Of a DNA stretch of 64,000 nucleotides, positions 16,216 to 25,594 are shown piece by piece (position 1 is the stretch's first letter; every line of letters begins with the position of its first letter). This DNA comes from UBA8949 sp942493365. Its GTDB lineage: Bacteria > Bacillota > Clostridia > Saccharofermentanales > UBA5734. The notes under the pieces were generated by a model that was not told the origin of the DNA, did no database searches, and saw nothing but the letters and a program-made list of their open reading frames with translations. The position numbers were made by a program, and so were the translations under genes. The stretch spans positions 868,001-932,000 of the forward strand of contig OW818697.1 of NCBI GenBank assembly GCA_942493365.1, written 5' to 3'.

Positions 16216-17214
16216 TTATCGCTTGAAAAATGCCCGCCCATAAGTGTAAATCTCGTCATCGTAAATCTTTGCGACATCGGGGTAGATCGGCGAAAGATTG
16301 GGGATGCAGGGCAAGAAATACCCTTGCGGACAATAGGTGTCGATGCAGCGGCGGACTTCCTGGCGAATGACGGCCTCGTCGGCTTGCGGGAAATCGATCA
16401 GTTGGGCGTCGATACCGCCCATCAGAGCCATGCGGCCGTTCAGCGTTTTTTGAATAGCCAGGATATTGTTCTGCGGAATGACACCCTGCCAGATGTCGAT
16501 GCCGATCTCGGCCATGTCCTCGACGATGGGCTCGCAGATGCAGTCGGCGTGGTGCATGAAGAGCGCGCCGTAGGATTTGACGCAGTCGACAATGCGCTTG
16601 TGGCGTGGTTTGATCATCTCCCGCCAGACGTCCGGCGAGAGGAACAGGCGATCCTTGCTGCCCCAGTCGTCATGGTAATGAACGACTTCCGGATGCAGGT
16701 TTTCCATGACGCGGGTCAGATGCCCGATTTTCCAATCGGTGAGGGCGTCGAGCAGCTCAGCCATGGCTTCAGGTTCCAACATGAAGTTGCACAGGGCATC
16801 CTCAAAGCCCATCAGCATATGAGTCAGTTCAAACAGTCCGCCGGTAATGATCGGCATGATCATCTTCTCGTCGCGATTGACTGAGGCGGCCATGCCCTGA
16901 AAGGGCGACCAGTCAAAGCCGTCCAGTTGGGGGAATTTGACGGTTTTGCGCCACTCGGTGATATCTTTGATCACCTTGTTTTCATCATTGATCCAGGGCG
17001 TCGGTGCGATGCCATTGGTTTGCATCATCCAATAGGTGCCCCAGGCGTCGACAAAAGGCACGTCGAGCGGGGGATTCATCGAACGCAGACTGGCGGATAT
17101 CGGGTCAGGCATGAAGGCATTCATGATGATGCCCTTGAAGGGCTCCCAGGGCAGGGGAATCCATTCGGGACTGTCGTTTTTAATCGTGCGAAGCCAGTTC
17201 TCTTTCAAATTCAT
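16216..17214 (-). CDS. uroporphyrinogen decarboxylase (URO-D) family protein
   Basis: A 332-residue URO-D-fold barrel. Family features include PWEPFKGIIMNAF near the start, the HYHDDWGSKDRLFLSP block (about 184-199), MHHADCICEPIVEDM and a C-terminal glycine-rich turn. It lacks the tetrapyrrole pathway neighbours expected of HemE and resembles the MtaA/CmuA side branch, which moves methyl groups between corrinoid proteins and cofactors or works on unknown substrates. His-x-Asp/Cys residues (MHHADC) might bind zinc. No corrinoid protein is encoded nearby, so the role is open. Start supported by GGGGGAAATAAG before the ATG. Confidence 0.82.
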   Translation of the reverse strand: MNLKENWLRTIKNDSPEWIPLPWEPFKGIIMNAFMPDPISASLRSMNPPLDVPFVDAWGTYWMMQTNGIAPTPWINDENKVIKDITEWRKTVKFPQLDGFDWSPFQGMAASVNRDEKMIMPIITGGLFELTHMLMGFEDALCNFMLEPEAMAELLDALTDWKIGHLTRVMENLHPEVVHYHDDWGSKDRLFLSPDVWREMIKPRHKRIVDCVKSYGALFMHHADCICEPIVEDMAEIGIDIWQGVIPQNNILAIQKTLNGRMALMGGIDAQLIDFPQADEAVIRQEVRRCIDTYCPQGYFLPCIPNLSPIYPDVAKIYDDEIYTYGRAFFKR

Positions 17215-17386
17215 CTTATTTCCCCCGCAATTTATACGATAAATACTAATAAGAACAATTTATCACAAAATGCCGGGTGATGGTGATCGGTTGCTGTAAA
17301 AATTCGACTAAAATATTGTACTATATTGACATATCAACGGTCATAGGTGATGATAAGAAAACATGATGACTCTGGCTAAATAATTA

Positions 17387-17415
17387 TTCACGAAACGTCA
17401 AAAAAACGTTATAAT
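17387..17415 (+). promoter_or_regulatory. candidate promoter of the GGDEF-hemerythrin gene
   Basis: TATAAT at 17410-17415 with a weak TTCACG -35 at 17387-17392 (17-base spacer). Start expected near 17422. Confidence 0.45.
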
Positions 17416-17461
17416 TGCATCAACGTAAATGATTGATCTGGGAATATCAGTAAAGGCAGTC

Positions 17462-18892
17462 GTGCATTCAATGACAGAAAATGTCCGTGATATCAATAGC
17501 GAAATACTGGCCGACTTGGCAGAACATTCGGTCGACTGTATTTGGCTCTATGACCTCAGCAAGGATTGCTTCAAATATTTCAGCCCTTCGGTCGTCAGTC
17601 TTTTGGGAATGACGGCTGATGAGGCTTTGCAGAAAAAACTCGAAGATGTCCTGTCGCCAGATTCTTTGAAGCTTGCCGAGGCAATTTTCGCCGGTCTGGC
17701 TGATGAGCAAATTTCCATTGATGTCTTTGAAATAAAAGACGAAGCTGGTTCTCTCAAGTCTGTTGAGATCACTTCGCGCCTGCTGATGACAGAACAGAAT
17801 TCCCATTGTGTTCTGGGCAGTATCCACGACATTTCCAGCTGGAAAAATCGAGAAGAAATTCTGCTCAGTGAAATTGACAAAAAGGACCGGGCCATTCACA
17901 AGCTTATGGCTTCGGAAAAAGAACTGGCCAATCTGACCTTGGAACTGCTGGCCAAAAACGATGCCTTGCGCGAACTGGCCATCACCGACGATATGACCGG
18001 TCTGAACAATCGTTATTATTTTGATCGCCGGGTCGCTGAAGAAATCGAACGTTCCGAACGATACGACACCCCCTTGGCGATGATGATCTTCGACCTCGAC
18101 CGCTTCAAAAACATCAACGACACCTGGGGCCACGATATTGGCGACAAGGTGCTGATCAGTGTCACAACCGTCGCCAAAAACAACATCAGAAAGCCCGACA
18201 TTCTGGCCCGCTGGGGCGGCGAAGAATTTGTCATTCTGGTGCCGCAGACCGATCTGCTGGGTGCTGCCGCGCTCAGCGAAAAACTGCGCGAAGCCATTGC
18301 CACCACCAAACACCCCGGCGTTGGTGCCGTCACGGCAAGTTTCGGTGTGGCCGAAAAAATCACTGGCGAACCCTTCGAAAGCTGGTTTCGCCGGGCAGAT
18401 CAAGCCTTGTATCAGGCCAAGAGCAAGGGCCGAAACTGCGTCGTCTGCAGCAGCAGCGATGCCGGCATGCCGATCAATCTGGTCAAACTCGAATGGAAAA
18501 CGATCTGGGAGTGCGGCAATCCGATCATCGACGAACAGCACAAAAAGCTGATCGAACTGGCCAACAGCCTGATCGATCTGGCCTCACACAAAGTCAGTAC
18601 CGAGACCGCGATATCCCTGTTCAATCAGTTGATCGAACACCTGATTCACCATTTCACGCAGGAAGAACAGATTATTGCGGATGCCGGCTTTCCAGACACC
18701 CCGCGCCACGCCGAACGCCATCAGAATCTGGTCAAAAAAATTCTGCGCCTCAACAACAATCTCATGCGCGCCGAGTTGACACCGTCAACCTTCTTCACCT
18801 TCCTCGTTGACGAGGTTATCGTCGGTCACATGCTGATCGAAGATGTTTTGTTTTTCCCGTACATCCGCAAAATGATGGAAGTATCCGCCTGA
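17462..18892 (+). CDS. PAS-GGDEF-hemerythrin diguanylate cyclase
   Basis: Cyclic-di-GMP synthase of about 476 residues with three parts. A PAS-like sensor (about 15-130) is followed by a short coiled helix and a GGDEF domain (about 175-335). That domain has an intact RWGGEEF active site and an R-K-P-D inhibitory site five residues before it. The C-terminal hemerythrin domain (about 345-470) carries the iron ligands in EQHKKL, LIHHFTQEE, RHAERHQ and GHMLIED. Hemerythrin-fused cyclases respond to oxygen or redox state. The start is uncertain: GTG 17462 has AAAGG five bases upstream, while ATG 17429 and ATG 17471 lack good sites. Confidence 0.88.
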   Translation: MHSMTENVRDINSEILADLAEHSVDCIWLYDLSKDCFKYFSPSVVSLLGMTADEALQKKLEDVLSPDSLKLAEAIFAGLADEQISIDVFEIKDEAGSLKSVEITSRLLMTEQNSHCVLGSIHDISSWKNREEILLSEIDKKDRAIHKLMASEKELANLTLELLAKNDALRELAITDDMTGLNNRYYFDRRVAEEIERSERYDTPLAMMIFDLDRFKNINDTWGHDIGDKVLISVTTVAKNNIRKPDILARWGGEEFVILVPQTDLLGAAALSEKLREAIATTKHPGVGAVTASFGVAEKITGEPFESWFRRADQALYQAKSKGRNCVVCSSSDAGMPINLVKLEWKTIWECGNPIIDEQHKKLIELANSLIDLASHKVSTETAISLFNQLIEHLIHHFTQEEQIIADAGFPDTPRHAERHQNLVKKILRLNNNLMRAELTPSTFFTFLVDEVIVGHMLIEDVLFFPYIRKMMEVSA

Positions 18893-18970
18893 CCTTTCGC
18901 GCATCAGCACCGGGTCCAATGATGGCTGTTCGCTTGGGTTGCAGGGTATTGAAATTGGGAGGATCTGAAT

Positions 18971-19357
18971 ATGATGACTGACGCTGAACTGATTGCCGTC
19001 GCCGACGCAGCCCGGCAAGATGCCTATGTGCCCTATTCGAAGTTTCATGTCGGCGCGGCGTTGCTGGATGAAAACGACCGGCTGTTTACCGGCTGCAACA
19101 TCGAAAACGCCTCCTACGGAGCGACCAACTGCGCCGAACGCACAGCGATTTTCAAGGCCGTCTCTGAGGGCAGCCGCCAGATCAAAAAGCTGGCGGTCGT
19201 CTGCGATCAGGACAAGCCTTGCATGCCTTGCGGCATCTGCCGCCAGGTCATCTCCGAATTTGCCGCGCCGGACTTTGTTTTGCTGGCGGCCAGCCCCAAC
19301 GGCGAATGCCAGCGCTACACGATGGACGAGCTGCTGCCGGACGCTTTCAAGTTTTAA
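18971..19357 (+). CDS. cdd: cytidine deaminase
   Basis: Tetrameric zinc enzyme (128 residues) that deaminates cytidine and deoxycytidine to uridine forms for pyrimidine salvage. It has YSKFHVGAALL (about 19-29), the zinc and catalytic CAERTAIFKA motif (about 53-62) and PCMPCGICRQ with the two remaining zinc cysteines. Length is normal for the Gram-positive type. GGGAGG precedes the ATG. It converges on the ECF gene with only six bases between stop codons and no clear terminator. Confidence 0.95.
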   Translation: MMTDAELIAVADAARQDAYVPYSKFHVGAALLDENDRLFTGCNIENASYGATNCAERTAIFKAVSEGSRQIKKLAVVCDQDKPCMPCGICRQVISEFAAPDFVLLAASPNGECQRYTMDELLPDAFKF

Positions 19358-19363
19358 AAGACT

Positions 19364-19996
19364 TTAGCGTTTGATGATTCGATAGAGCGGTTTGGTGACG
19401 GCGGTACCGACGACGGTGCAGACGGTGGCTTCGAGGGCCACGTTTAAGGTAATCAGTACGCCGAGTATTGCCATCAGGTTGGGACCGAAAGACTGGATAT
19501 AATCCGAATTGCCGAAGAACAGAATCAGGCCACCGACGAACAATACGGTGTTGATTAGTGCGCCTGAGAGCGATGCGATGATAAAGGAAATCCAATTGGT
19601 TCTGTCAATTTTGAAAAGGCCTTTAAAGATGAGTCCGACTAGCCAGCCCATCAGCACGCGGGGCACCATGCACAAGACAAAGGTCAAGAACGGATCAATG
19701 GCCAGCAGGGTCGCACCAAACGGCGACATGCCGAAGCATTGAATAAAACTGGTTAATCCGAAAATAGCCCCAAGAAAGGCACCACTGGCCGGCCCGACCA
19801 GGATGGCACCGACAACGACGGGGATCATGATGAAGGTAATGTCGACGGGACCTACTCTTAAATAACCCAGCGGCGTAAAGGACATCAAAATGATGATGGC
19901 CGTCAAAATGCCGGTGGTCGTCATCCAGCGGATGCGACGTTTGTTCTTCTGGACTTCGTTTTCAGGGGCGGGGAATTGTTCGTTCAAATCTTCCAT
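19364..19996 (-). CDS. ECF transporter S component
   Basis: Substrate-binding membrane subunit (210 residues) of an energy-coupling-factor vitamin importer, with about six membrane helices. The first, GILTAIIILMSFTPLG (about 29-44), is followed by the family pattern VGPVDITFIMIPVVVGAILVG and GPASGAFLGAIFGLTSF. It needs a shared EcfAA'T module, which is not in this window. The pattern is closest to PanT/RibU-type components, so pantothenate or riboflavin are guesses. AGGAG stands before the ATG, and the glycosyltransferase upstream ends two bases away, so the two are cotranscribed. Confidence 0.85.
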   Translation of the reverse strand: MEDLNEQFPAPENEVQKNKRRIRWMTTTGILTAIIILMSFTPLGYLRVGPVDITFIMIPVVVGAILVGPASGAFLGAIFGLTSFIQCFGMSPFGATLLAIDPFLTFVLCMVPRVLMGWLVGLIFKGLFKIDRTNWISFIIASLSGALINTVLFVGGLILFFGNSDYIQSFGPNLMAILGVLITLNVALEATVCTVVGTAVTKPLYRIIKR

Positions 19997-19998
19997 AA

Positions 19999-20970
19999 TT
20001 ATTTCTCCTGTATTTGATCACGGCCTTTGCGGCCGAATGCGCCGGTGCGGTCGCTGATGATGTAGAGCGGCCGTCCTTTGACTTCTTCAAAAATTCGGCC
20101 GATGTATTCGCCGATGATGCCCATCATGATCAGCAAAATGCCGAAAAAGAAGAGGATGACGCACATCAGCGAGGCGTAGCCGGGTTCCATAACGACCAGG
20201 TTAAAGAGGCGGCCGATAAAGACAAAAAGCAGAAAGCAAAAGCTGAAGACCGACAGCACCGCGCCGAGGCCGATGCCGATTTTCAGGGGTTTGTAGGAGA
20301 ACGAGGTAATGCCGTCGATGCCCAGTCGGATCATCTTGCGCAGCGGATACTTGGTTTCGCCGGCGAAGCGCGACGACCGGGTAAACTCGACCGAGGTCTG
20401 GCGAAAGCCCAGCCAGCTGATCAGGCCGCGTACATAGCGGTTGTGTTCGGGGATGGTCATCAGCGCGTCGCGCACCTTGGCGTCGATCAGACGGAAGTCA
20501 CCGACATCGGCTGGAATATCGACGTCGGCCATCTTGTTGAGCAGCTTGTAATACATTTTTGCCGTGCGCTTTTTGAAGGCTGTTTCGCCCTCGCGGCTGG
20601 CGCGCAGGCCGTAAACGACCTCATAGCCTTCCTGCCAGCGCTCGATCATCTTGGGTATAATTTCAGGCGGATCCTGCAGGTCAGCGTCGATGACGATGAC
20701 CGCGTCGCCGCAGGCGTAATCCATGCCGGCGGTGATCGCCGTCTGGTGGCCGAAATTGCGCGAGAACGACAGCAGTTTGATGCGTGGATCGGCGTCGCAA
20801 AGGCCACGCAGCAAGAGGCCGGTCTGGTCCCGGCTGCCATCATTGATGTAGATAATCTCGAAAGATTCATGAAGTTCGGTCATGACGGCGCTTAGCCGAC
20901 GATTGGTTTCTTCGATGACCGCTTCCTCATTAAAGACAGGAACGACGAGTGAATATCGGGTTTTTTCCAT
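19999..20970 (-). CDS. GtrB/DPM1-like polyprenyl-phosphate glycosyltransferase
   Basis: GT2 enzyme of 323 residues that would load a sugar onto undecaprenyl phosphate at the inner membrane face. The catalytic GT-A domain (about 1-235) has SLVVPVFNEEAVIEE, the IDADLQDPPE metal motif and ADVGDFRLID. Two membrane helices follow (about 240-300; IGLGAVLSVFSFCFLLFVF and LFFFGILLIMMGIIGEYIG). ATG 20970 is chosen for its GGGAGG site; the longer frame to 21075 has none. A GtrA-type flippase partner is encoded separately at 33825. Confidence 0.9.
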   Translation of the reverse strand: MEKTRYSLVVPVFNEEAVIEETNRRLSAVMTELHESFEIIYINDGSRDQTGLLLRGLCDADPRIKLLSFSRNFGHQTAITAGMDYACGDAVIVIDADLQDPPEIIPKMIERWQEGYEVVYGLRASREGETAFKKRTAKMYYKLLNKMADVDIPADVGDFRLIDAKVRDALMTIPEHNRYVRGLISWLGFRQTSVEFTRSSRFAGETKYPLRKMIRLGIDGITSFSYKPLKIGIGLGAVLSVFSFCFLLFVFIGRLFNLVVMEPGYASLMCVILFFFGILLIMMGIIGEYIGRIFEEVKGRPLYIISDRTGAFGRKGRDQIQEK

Positions 20971-21110
20971 GCAAACCTCCCTGCACAACATTATCATTAT
21001 AGCAGATGATGACGGTTTTTGCAGTAATCTGCGATATACGTCTGTTGACTTGAAGGCGTATAATAGAACTACCACAGAACATTAAAACGATTCAGAAGGG
21101 GGCGGCCATC

Positions 21111-21647
21111 ATGAAGATCAACATTAACGGCAAGGGCATCAAAGTCGGCGAACAACTGCAGCTGCGGATTGAGGAGAAGCTTGGCAAGTTCAACAAATTC
21201 TTTGATGATGATACAATTGCCAATGTGAAGGTGAGACCGGAAAAAGACCAGAAATGCATTGAGATTACGCTCAAAATCCAGCAGCATTTCTACCGAGCCG
21301 AAACAATTGCTGATGACGTTTTTACAGCTTTGGACCAGGCCATTGAAGTTTTGGAGGGCCAGATCCGCAAGCATAAGACCAAAATAGAGAAAAAAATCCA
21401 CGACTATGCTTATATGAAAGAGTACCTCAAAGCCCAGCCCGCCACATCCGGCGAACCCGAAGAAGATGCCCGCATCATCAAACGCAAGGCTTTTGACCTT
21501 GCCCCGATGGATCAGGATGAGGCTGTTCTGCAGATGGAAATGCTTGGCCACAGTTTCCTGCTCTTCATGGATATGGATACCGAGAAGGTCTGTGTGGTCT
21601 ATAAGCGCAAGGATGGTAACTACGGCCTGATTGAACCCAACTATTGA
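21111..21647 (+). CDS. hpf: ribosome hibernation promoting factor, long form
   Basis: A 178-residue long HPF that binds 30S subunits and pairs ribosomes into inactive 100S dimers in stationary phase. The N-terminal S30AE domain (about 1-105) begins MKININGKGIKVGEQLQ. A charged linker follows. The C-terminal dimerisation domain (about 122-178) has DEAVLQMEMLGHSFLLFMD and ends in YGLIEP, as in other Bacillota. AGAAGGGGG precedes the ATG. It is transcribed alone and is followed by a strong terminator. Confidence 0.95.
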   Translation: MKININGKGIKVGEQLQLRIEEKLGKFNKFFDDDTIANVKVRPEKDQKCIEITLKIQQHFYRAETIADDVFTALDQAIEVLEGQIRKHKTKIEKKIHDYAYMKEYLKAQPATSGEPEEDARIIKRKAFDLAPMDQDEAVLQMEMLGHSFLLFMDMDTEKVCVVYKRKDGNYGLIEPNY

Positions 21648-21701
21648 GCCCCAGGTCCCATTTCCCAAAACCTCTGCCTTGCAGAACCCAGTCCTTGCGC
21701 G

Positions 21702-21734
21702 GGGCCGGTCCGGATGGATCGGCCCTGGTTTTTT
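21702..21734 (+). terminator. terminator of hpf
   Basis: GGGCCGGTCC pairs with GGATCGGCCC (one G-T pair) around a four-base loop, and a TTTTTT run follows. Confidence 0.85.
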
Positions 21735-21771
21735 GTATGGCTATACATATGTGAAAAAATCAACTGTTTCC

Positions 21772-21815
21772 AAGTTAGCGGCAAAGATGTGACGTCACAT
21801 CTTTGCCGCTAACTT
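21772..21815. repeat. 44-bp perfect palindrome, copy 1
   Basis: Two 22-base arms, AAGTTAGCGGCAAAGATGTG plus AC and its exact complement, with no loop. It is identical to 42285-42328. Outer TGTGAAAAAA (21750-21759) and TTTTTTCACA extend the dyad imperfectly to about 90 bases. Located between hpf and pcrA. Confidence 0.9.
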
Positions 21816-21844
21816 TGACTTGTCGTTTTTTCACACACATTATC

Positions 21845-21873
21845 CTGAACAATCGTTCGTTTTATGTTATAAT
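21845..21873 (+). promoter_or_regulatory. candidate promoter of pcrA
   Basis: TGAACA at 21845-21850 (four of six consensus bases), a 17-base spacer and TATAAT at 21868-21873. Confidence 0.5.
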
Positions 21874-21929
21874 TGTTTATGATATACTATTGCCCTGAAT
21901 ATTAGCCGCCCCCAGGAGGACTTGTCCCT

Positions 21930-24326
21930 ATGGACCTTTTCGACGAAATCGCTCTGCCGCCGCGCCAAACAGCCCCGACCAACCCCGACCGTCTGCTCGA
22001 CGGCCTCAATCCCGAGCAGGCCACGGCCGTACGGCACGAGAAGGGTCCGCTGCTGATTTTGGCTGGTGCCGGATCGGGCAAGACGCGGGTCATCACCCAC
22101 CGCATCGCCTGGCTGGTCTCGGCGCGCGGCGTGCGGCCGTCGTCGATCCTCGCCATCACCTTCACCAACAAGGCGGCGGCCGAGATGAAATCGCGCGTCG
22201 AAGAGCTGGTCGGTCCGGTCAGCCAGTCGATGTGGATCGGCACCTTCCATTCGATGATGATTCGCATGTTGCGCCGCTATGCCGATCGCATCGGCTACGA
22301 GCGCAGCTTTTCCATCATAGACTCCGACGACCAGCAGAAGGTGGTCAAGCAATGCCTGGCCGAGTTGGATCTGTCGGACAAAACCTTCGCGCCCAAGGCG
22401 GTGCACGGCCAGATCAGTTCGGCCAAAAACGCGCTGATCGGCGTCGACGATTTCGCCCGCGATGCCGGCAGTGATCACCGCCTGAGTAAGGTCGCGCAGG
22501 TCTACCGGCTCTACCAGCAAAAACTGAAGAAGAGCAACAGCATGGACTTCGACGACATTCTCTTCGAGGCCGTGCGCCTGCTGACCGAAAATGCCGATGT
22601 CCGGGCTGAGTATCAGGATCGCTTCCACCAGGTGCTGGTCGACGAATATCAGGACACCAACCACGCCCAGTATCAGCTGGTGCGCCTGCTGTCGGCCAAA
22701 CACAGAAACCTCTGCGTTGTCGGTGACGACGACCAGTCGATCTACAGTTTTCGCGGCGCCAACATTCAAAACATACTCGACTTTGAAAAGGACTTCAAGG
22801 ACTGCAAGGTCATCAAACTCGAGCAAAACTACCGCTCGACCGGTACCGTGCTCAATGCCGCCAACGCCGTCATCAAAGCCAACAAGGGCCGCAAGGCCAA
22901 AAAGCTGTGGACCAGCTCGGGCAGCGGCGAGTTGGTCACCTTCTTGCGCGCCGAAAACCACAGTGAGGAAGGCCGCTACATTGCCTCCGAGATCAGCCGC
23001 CTGGTCACCCGCCCCGGCGCCACGCAGACCTACCGCGACATGGCGGTGCTTTACCGGCTCAACGCGCTGTCGCGCAACCTTGAATTCGCGCTGCGCGAGC
23101 AGGGCATTCCCTACCGCATCTTCGGCGGCATGCGTTTCTACGACCGCAAGGAAATCAAGGACGTCCTGGCCTGGCTGCGTCTGATCCTGATCCCCGGCGA
23201 CGACCTCTCGCTCGGCCGCGCCATTCAGGTGCCCAAGCGCGGCATCGGCGACACCACGCTTGACCAGCTGGCCGCCATCGCCAGCCGCGAAGGCCTTGGT
23301 CAATTGGCGGTTTGCGGACGCGCCGCCGAGTTCCCCGAACTGCAGCGCATGACCGCCAAGCTCCAGACCTTCGCCGCGCTGGTTAAGCGCCTGCGCGAGC
23401 AACTCTTGGACAGCGAGATGAGCATTGCCGAATACATCGAGTGGGTCGAGAACGAATCCGGCCTGATTCAGGAGATCCTCGATCAGCAGGAGAAGAGCCG
23501 CGAAAACGACCCGGTCGATCGCATCGAAAACCTCAAGGAACTGCTGTCCGACGCCGTCGAATTTGAGAACGGCCGTCGCCAGCTGCGCGAGCTGCAGGCC
23601 AGCGGTGAGGCGGCGCCCGAGGACGATGACCTGCTGTCGGATGATCTGCTGAGCGTCCTGCGCTCCTTCATGGAGCGTGCCGCCCTCTATTCCGAAATGG
23701 ACGAAGACAGCGACAATCAGGACTACGTGCGCCTGATGACCATTCACAGCGCCAAGGGCTTGGAGTTTGGCACCGTGTTCCTGATCGGCGCCGAAGAGGG
23801 CCTGTTTCCGGGCTATCGCGCCAACGAAAGCGAAGCGGCCATCGAGGAGGAGCGGCGACTGGCCTATGTTGCCATCACCCGCGCCAAGCGCAAACTTTAT
23901 ATCACGACCGCCCGCTACCGTCTGGTTTTTGGCCAGACCCAGAGCATGCCAGTCTCGCGCTTCATTCGCGAAATCCCCGACGAACTGCTCGAGGAAATCG
24001 GCGGCTCGCGCTTCGGTGAAAATAAATACGGCAGCAGCAAGGAGCCGGCCGACACTGCTGGCCGCATCACCAAGACCCCGGCGCTGCGCTTCCCCGGCGC
24101 GCCCGACATCGCCCCGCGTCCCTTGACTTCGCCGCCGCCGACATTGCCCCGCTCAGCCGAGCCGATCGACCTGCAAAAGGGCGACCGCGTCCGCCATGCC
24201 AAATTCGGACCCGGCCGCATTGTGTCGCTCGAGCCAGTGGCCGGCGACGCTATTGTCGTCATCGAATTCCAATCGGGCGAAAGCAAGCGCCTGATGGCGC
24301 GCATGGCCAAACTCGAGAAAATCTGA
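21930..24326 (+). CDS. pcrA: ATP-dependent DNA helicase PcrA/UvrD
   Basis: SF1A 3'-5' DNA helicase of 798 residues for repair and replication-fork maintenance. It shows the Walker A loop AGAGSGKTRVITHR (about 46-59), FTNKAAAEM (motif Ia), the DEYQDTNHAQYQL Walker B block, GDDDQSIYSFRGA (motif III), LEQNYRST (IV), TIHSAKGLEF (V) and AYVAITRAK (VI). The C-terminal 80 residues form the tudor-like tail with GDRVRHAKFGPGRIV, which binds RNA polymerase in PcrA. CAGGAGGA precedes the ATG. A DUF362 gene follows after about 60 bases. Confidence 0.96.
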   Translation: MDLFDEIALPPRQTAPTNPDRLLDGLNPEQATAVRHEKGPLLILAGAGSGKTRVITHRIAWLVSARGVRPSSILAITFTNKAAAEMKSRVEELVGPVSQSMWIGTFHSMMIRMLRRYADRIGYERSFSIIDSDDQQKVVKQCLAELDLSDKTFAPKAVHGQISSAKNALIGVDDFARDAGSDHRLSKVAQVYRLYQQKLKKSNSMDFDDILFEAVRLLTENADVRAEYQDRFHQVLVDEYQDTNHAQYQLVRLLSAKHRNLCVVGDDDQSIYSFRGANIQNILDFEKDFKDCKVIKLEQNYRSTGTVLNAANAVIKANKGRKAKKLWTSSGSGELVTFLRAENHSEEGRYIASEISRLVTRPGATQTYRDMAVLYRLNALSRNLEFALREQGIPYRIFGGMRFYDRKEIKDVLAWLRLILIPGDDLSLGRAIQVPKRGIGDTTLDQLAAIASREGLGQLAVCGRAAEFPELQRMTAKLQTFAALVKRLREQLLDSEMSIAEYIEWVENESGLIQEILDQQEKSRENDPVDRIENLKELLSDAVEFENGRRQLRELQASGEAAPEDDDLLSDDLLSVLRSFMERAALYSEMDEDSDNQDYVRLMTIHSAKGLEFGTVFLIGAEEGLFPGYRANESEAAIEEERRLAYVAITRAKRKLYITTARYRLVFGQTQSMPVSRFIREIPDELLEEIGGSRFGENKYGSSKEPADTAGRITKTPALRFPGAPDIAPRPLTSPPPTLPRSAEPIDLQKGDRVRHAKFGPGRIVSLEPVAGDAIVVIEFQSGESKRLMARMAKLEKI

Positions 24327-24386
24327 ACCGCCGTCGGTCCTGCCGTGCTATAATATTATGCAAAAGATGGACACCCCGGAGGCCGC

Positions 24387-25571
24387 ATGTCGAAACTTGC
24401 CATGATCCAGTTGGACGATTACCGTCGCGAAGACCTGCTGCCAGCCTTCAAGGCAGCCTTCGCCGAATTGGGGCTGACCGCCGATTTCAAGCCGGCGGAA
24501 AAAATCGTCATCAAACCCAACATGCTGTCCGGCCTCAACGCCGATCGCGCCGTGACCTCGCACCCTGAGGTGTTTCACGCTCTCGCCGTCTGCCTGCGCG
24601 ATCTGGGCGTCGAGCTGTCATTTGGTGATTCACCGGCGTTGGACGCCCCCGAAAAGGCCGCCCGCGCCAGTGGCTTGTTGGCTGCCGCCGACGAACTGGG
24701 CATACCGATGGCCGACTTTGTCACGCCGGTCGAGACGCCCCTGCCGCAAGGCAAGGTTCTTCGCACCATGGCCTTGGCCCGCGGCGTCGCCGAGGCCGAC
24801 GGCCTGGTCAGCTTAGCCAAGCTTAAGACCCATGCCCTGGCCGGCATGACCGGGGCCATCAAAAACCAGTTTGGTGTCATCACCGGCCAACTCAAGGCTA
24901 AATATCACGTCAGTTATCCGATTCTCGAGGATTTCTGCCAGATGCTGGTCGACATCAACCAATACCTGCAGCCGCGCCTCTACGTCATTGACGCCATTGT
25001 CGCCATGGAGGGCAACGGCCCCCGCAATGGCCATCCGCGCAAAGTCGGCGTCGTCCTTCTGTCGCGCGATCCGGTGGCCGCCGACGCCGCCGGCACGATG
25101 CTGATGGGCATGGAACCGGCCAGTGTCATGACCACCAAACTGGGCGCGCGCGCCGGCATGGGCAAGATGGACCTGACCGTCATCGACGCCTGCTTGATTC
25201 GTCCGGTCGCCGGACAGGTGACCATCGAGCAGGGAAAAGCCTGCAATCTGCTCAAAGCGCTGCAGGTCAAGGACTTCGAGCGCGGGCGCATCGTCCATGA
25301 GATTCTGACCAAAGCCATCCGCGTCAATGCGCCGCTGTACAAGCGCCACATCATGCGCCGTCCGCAGATCAGCTTGAGCCGCTGCACCACCTGCGGCGTC
25401 TGCGTCACCGCCTGCCCGGTCGTCCCCAAGGTTCTCTCGCAGTCCGCTCCCGGCCAGGTACCGACCTTCGACTATGCCCGCTGCATCCGCTGTTTTTGCT
25501 GCCAGGAGCTTTGTCCGGCCGGCGCCATTGAGGTCTACAACACCAAGCTCGGCCGGATTTTAAAAGTCTAA
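24387..25571 (+). CDS. DUF362 domain protein with 2[4Fe-4S] ferredoxin end
   Basis: A 394-residue member of the DUF362 iron-sulfur family, whose biochemical role is not settled. The N-terminal DUF362 domain (about 1-295) includes VIKPNMLSGLNADRAVTSHP, LAKLKTHALAGMTGAIKNQF and RDPVAADAAGTMLMGM. The C-terminal part (about 330-394) has CTTCGVCVTACP and CIRCFCCQELCP, expected to bind two [4Fe-4S] clusters. CGGAGG precedes the ATG. It lies between pcrA and two HD hydrolases on the same strand, but the spacing does not prove an operon. Confidence 0.88.
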   Translation: MSKLAMIQLDDYRREDLLPAFKAAFAELGLTADFKPAEKIVIKPNMLSGLNADRAVTSHPEVFHALAVCLRDLGVELSFGDSPALDAPEKAARASGLLAAADELGIPMADFVTPVETPLPQGKVLRTMALARGVAEADGLVSLAKLKTHALAGMTGAIKNQFGVITGQLKAKYHVSYPILEDFCQMLVDINQYLQPRLYVIDAIVAMEGNGPRNGHPRKVGVVLLSRDPVAADAAGTMLMGMEPASVMTTKLGARAGMGKMDLTVIDACLIRPVAGQVTIEQGKACNLLKALQVKDFERGRIVHEILTKAIRVNAPLYKRHIMRRPQISLSRCTTCGVCVTACPVVPKVLSQSAPGQVPTFDYARCIRCFCCQELCPAGAIEVYNTKLGRILKV

Positions 25572-25594
25572 TCAACAGTCAGGAGGTCCCGACC

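Noticed and set aside
21867..23747. A 626-codon minus-strand frame inside pcrA
   Set aside because: A shadow of a high-GC helicase gene whose motifs are all intact on the plus strand.
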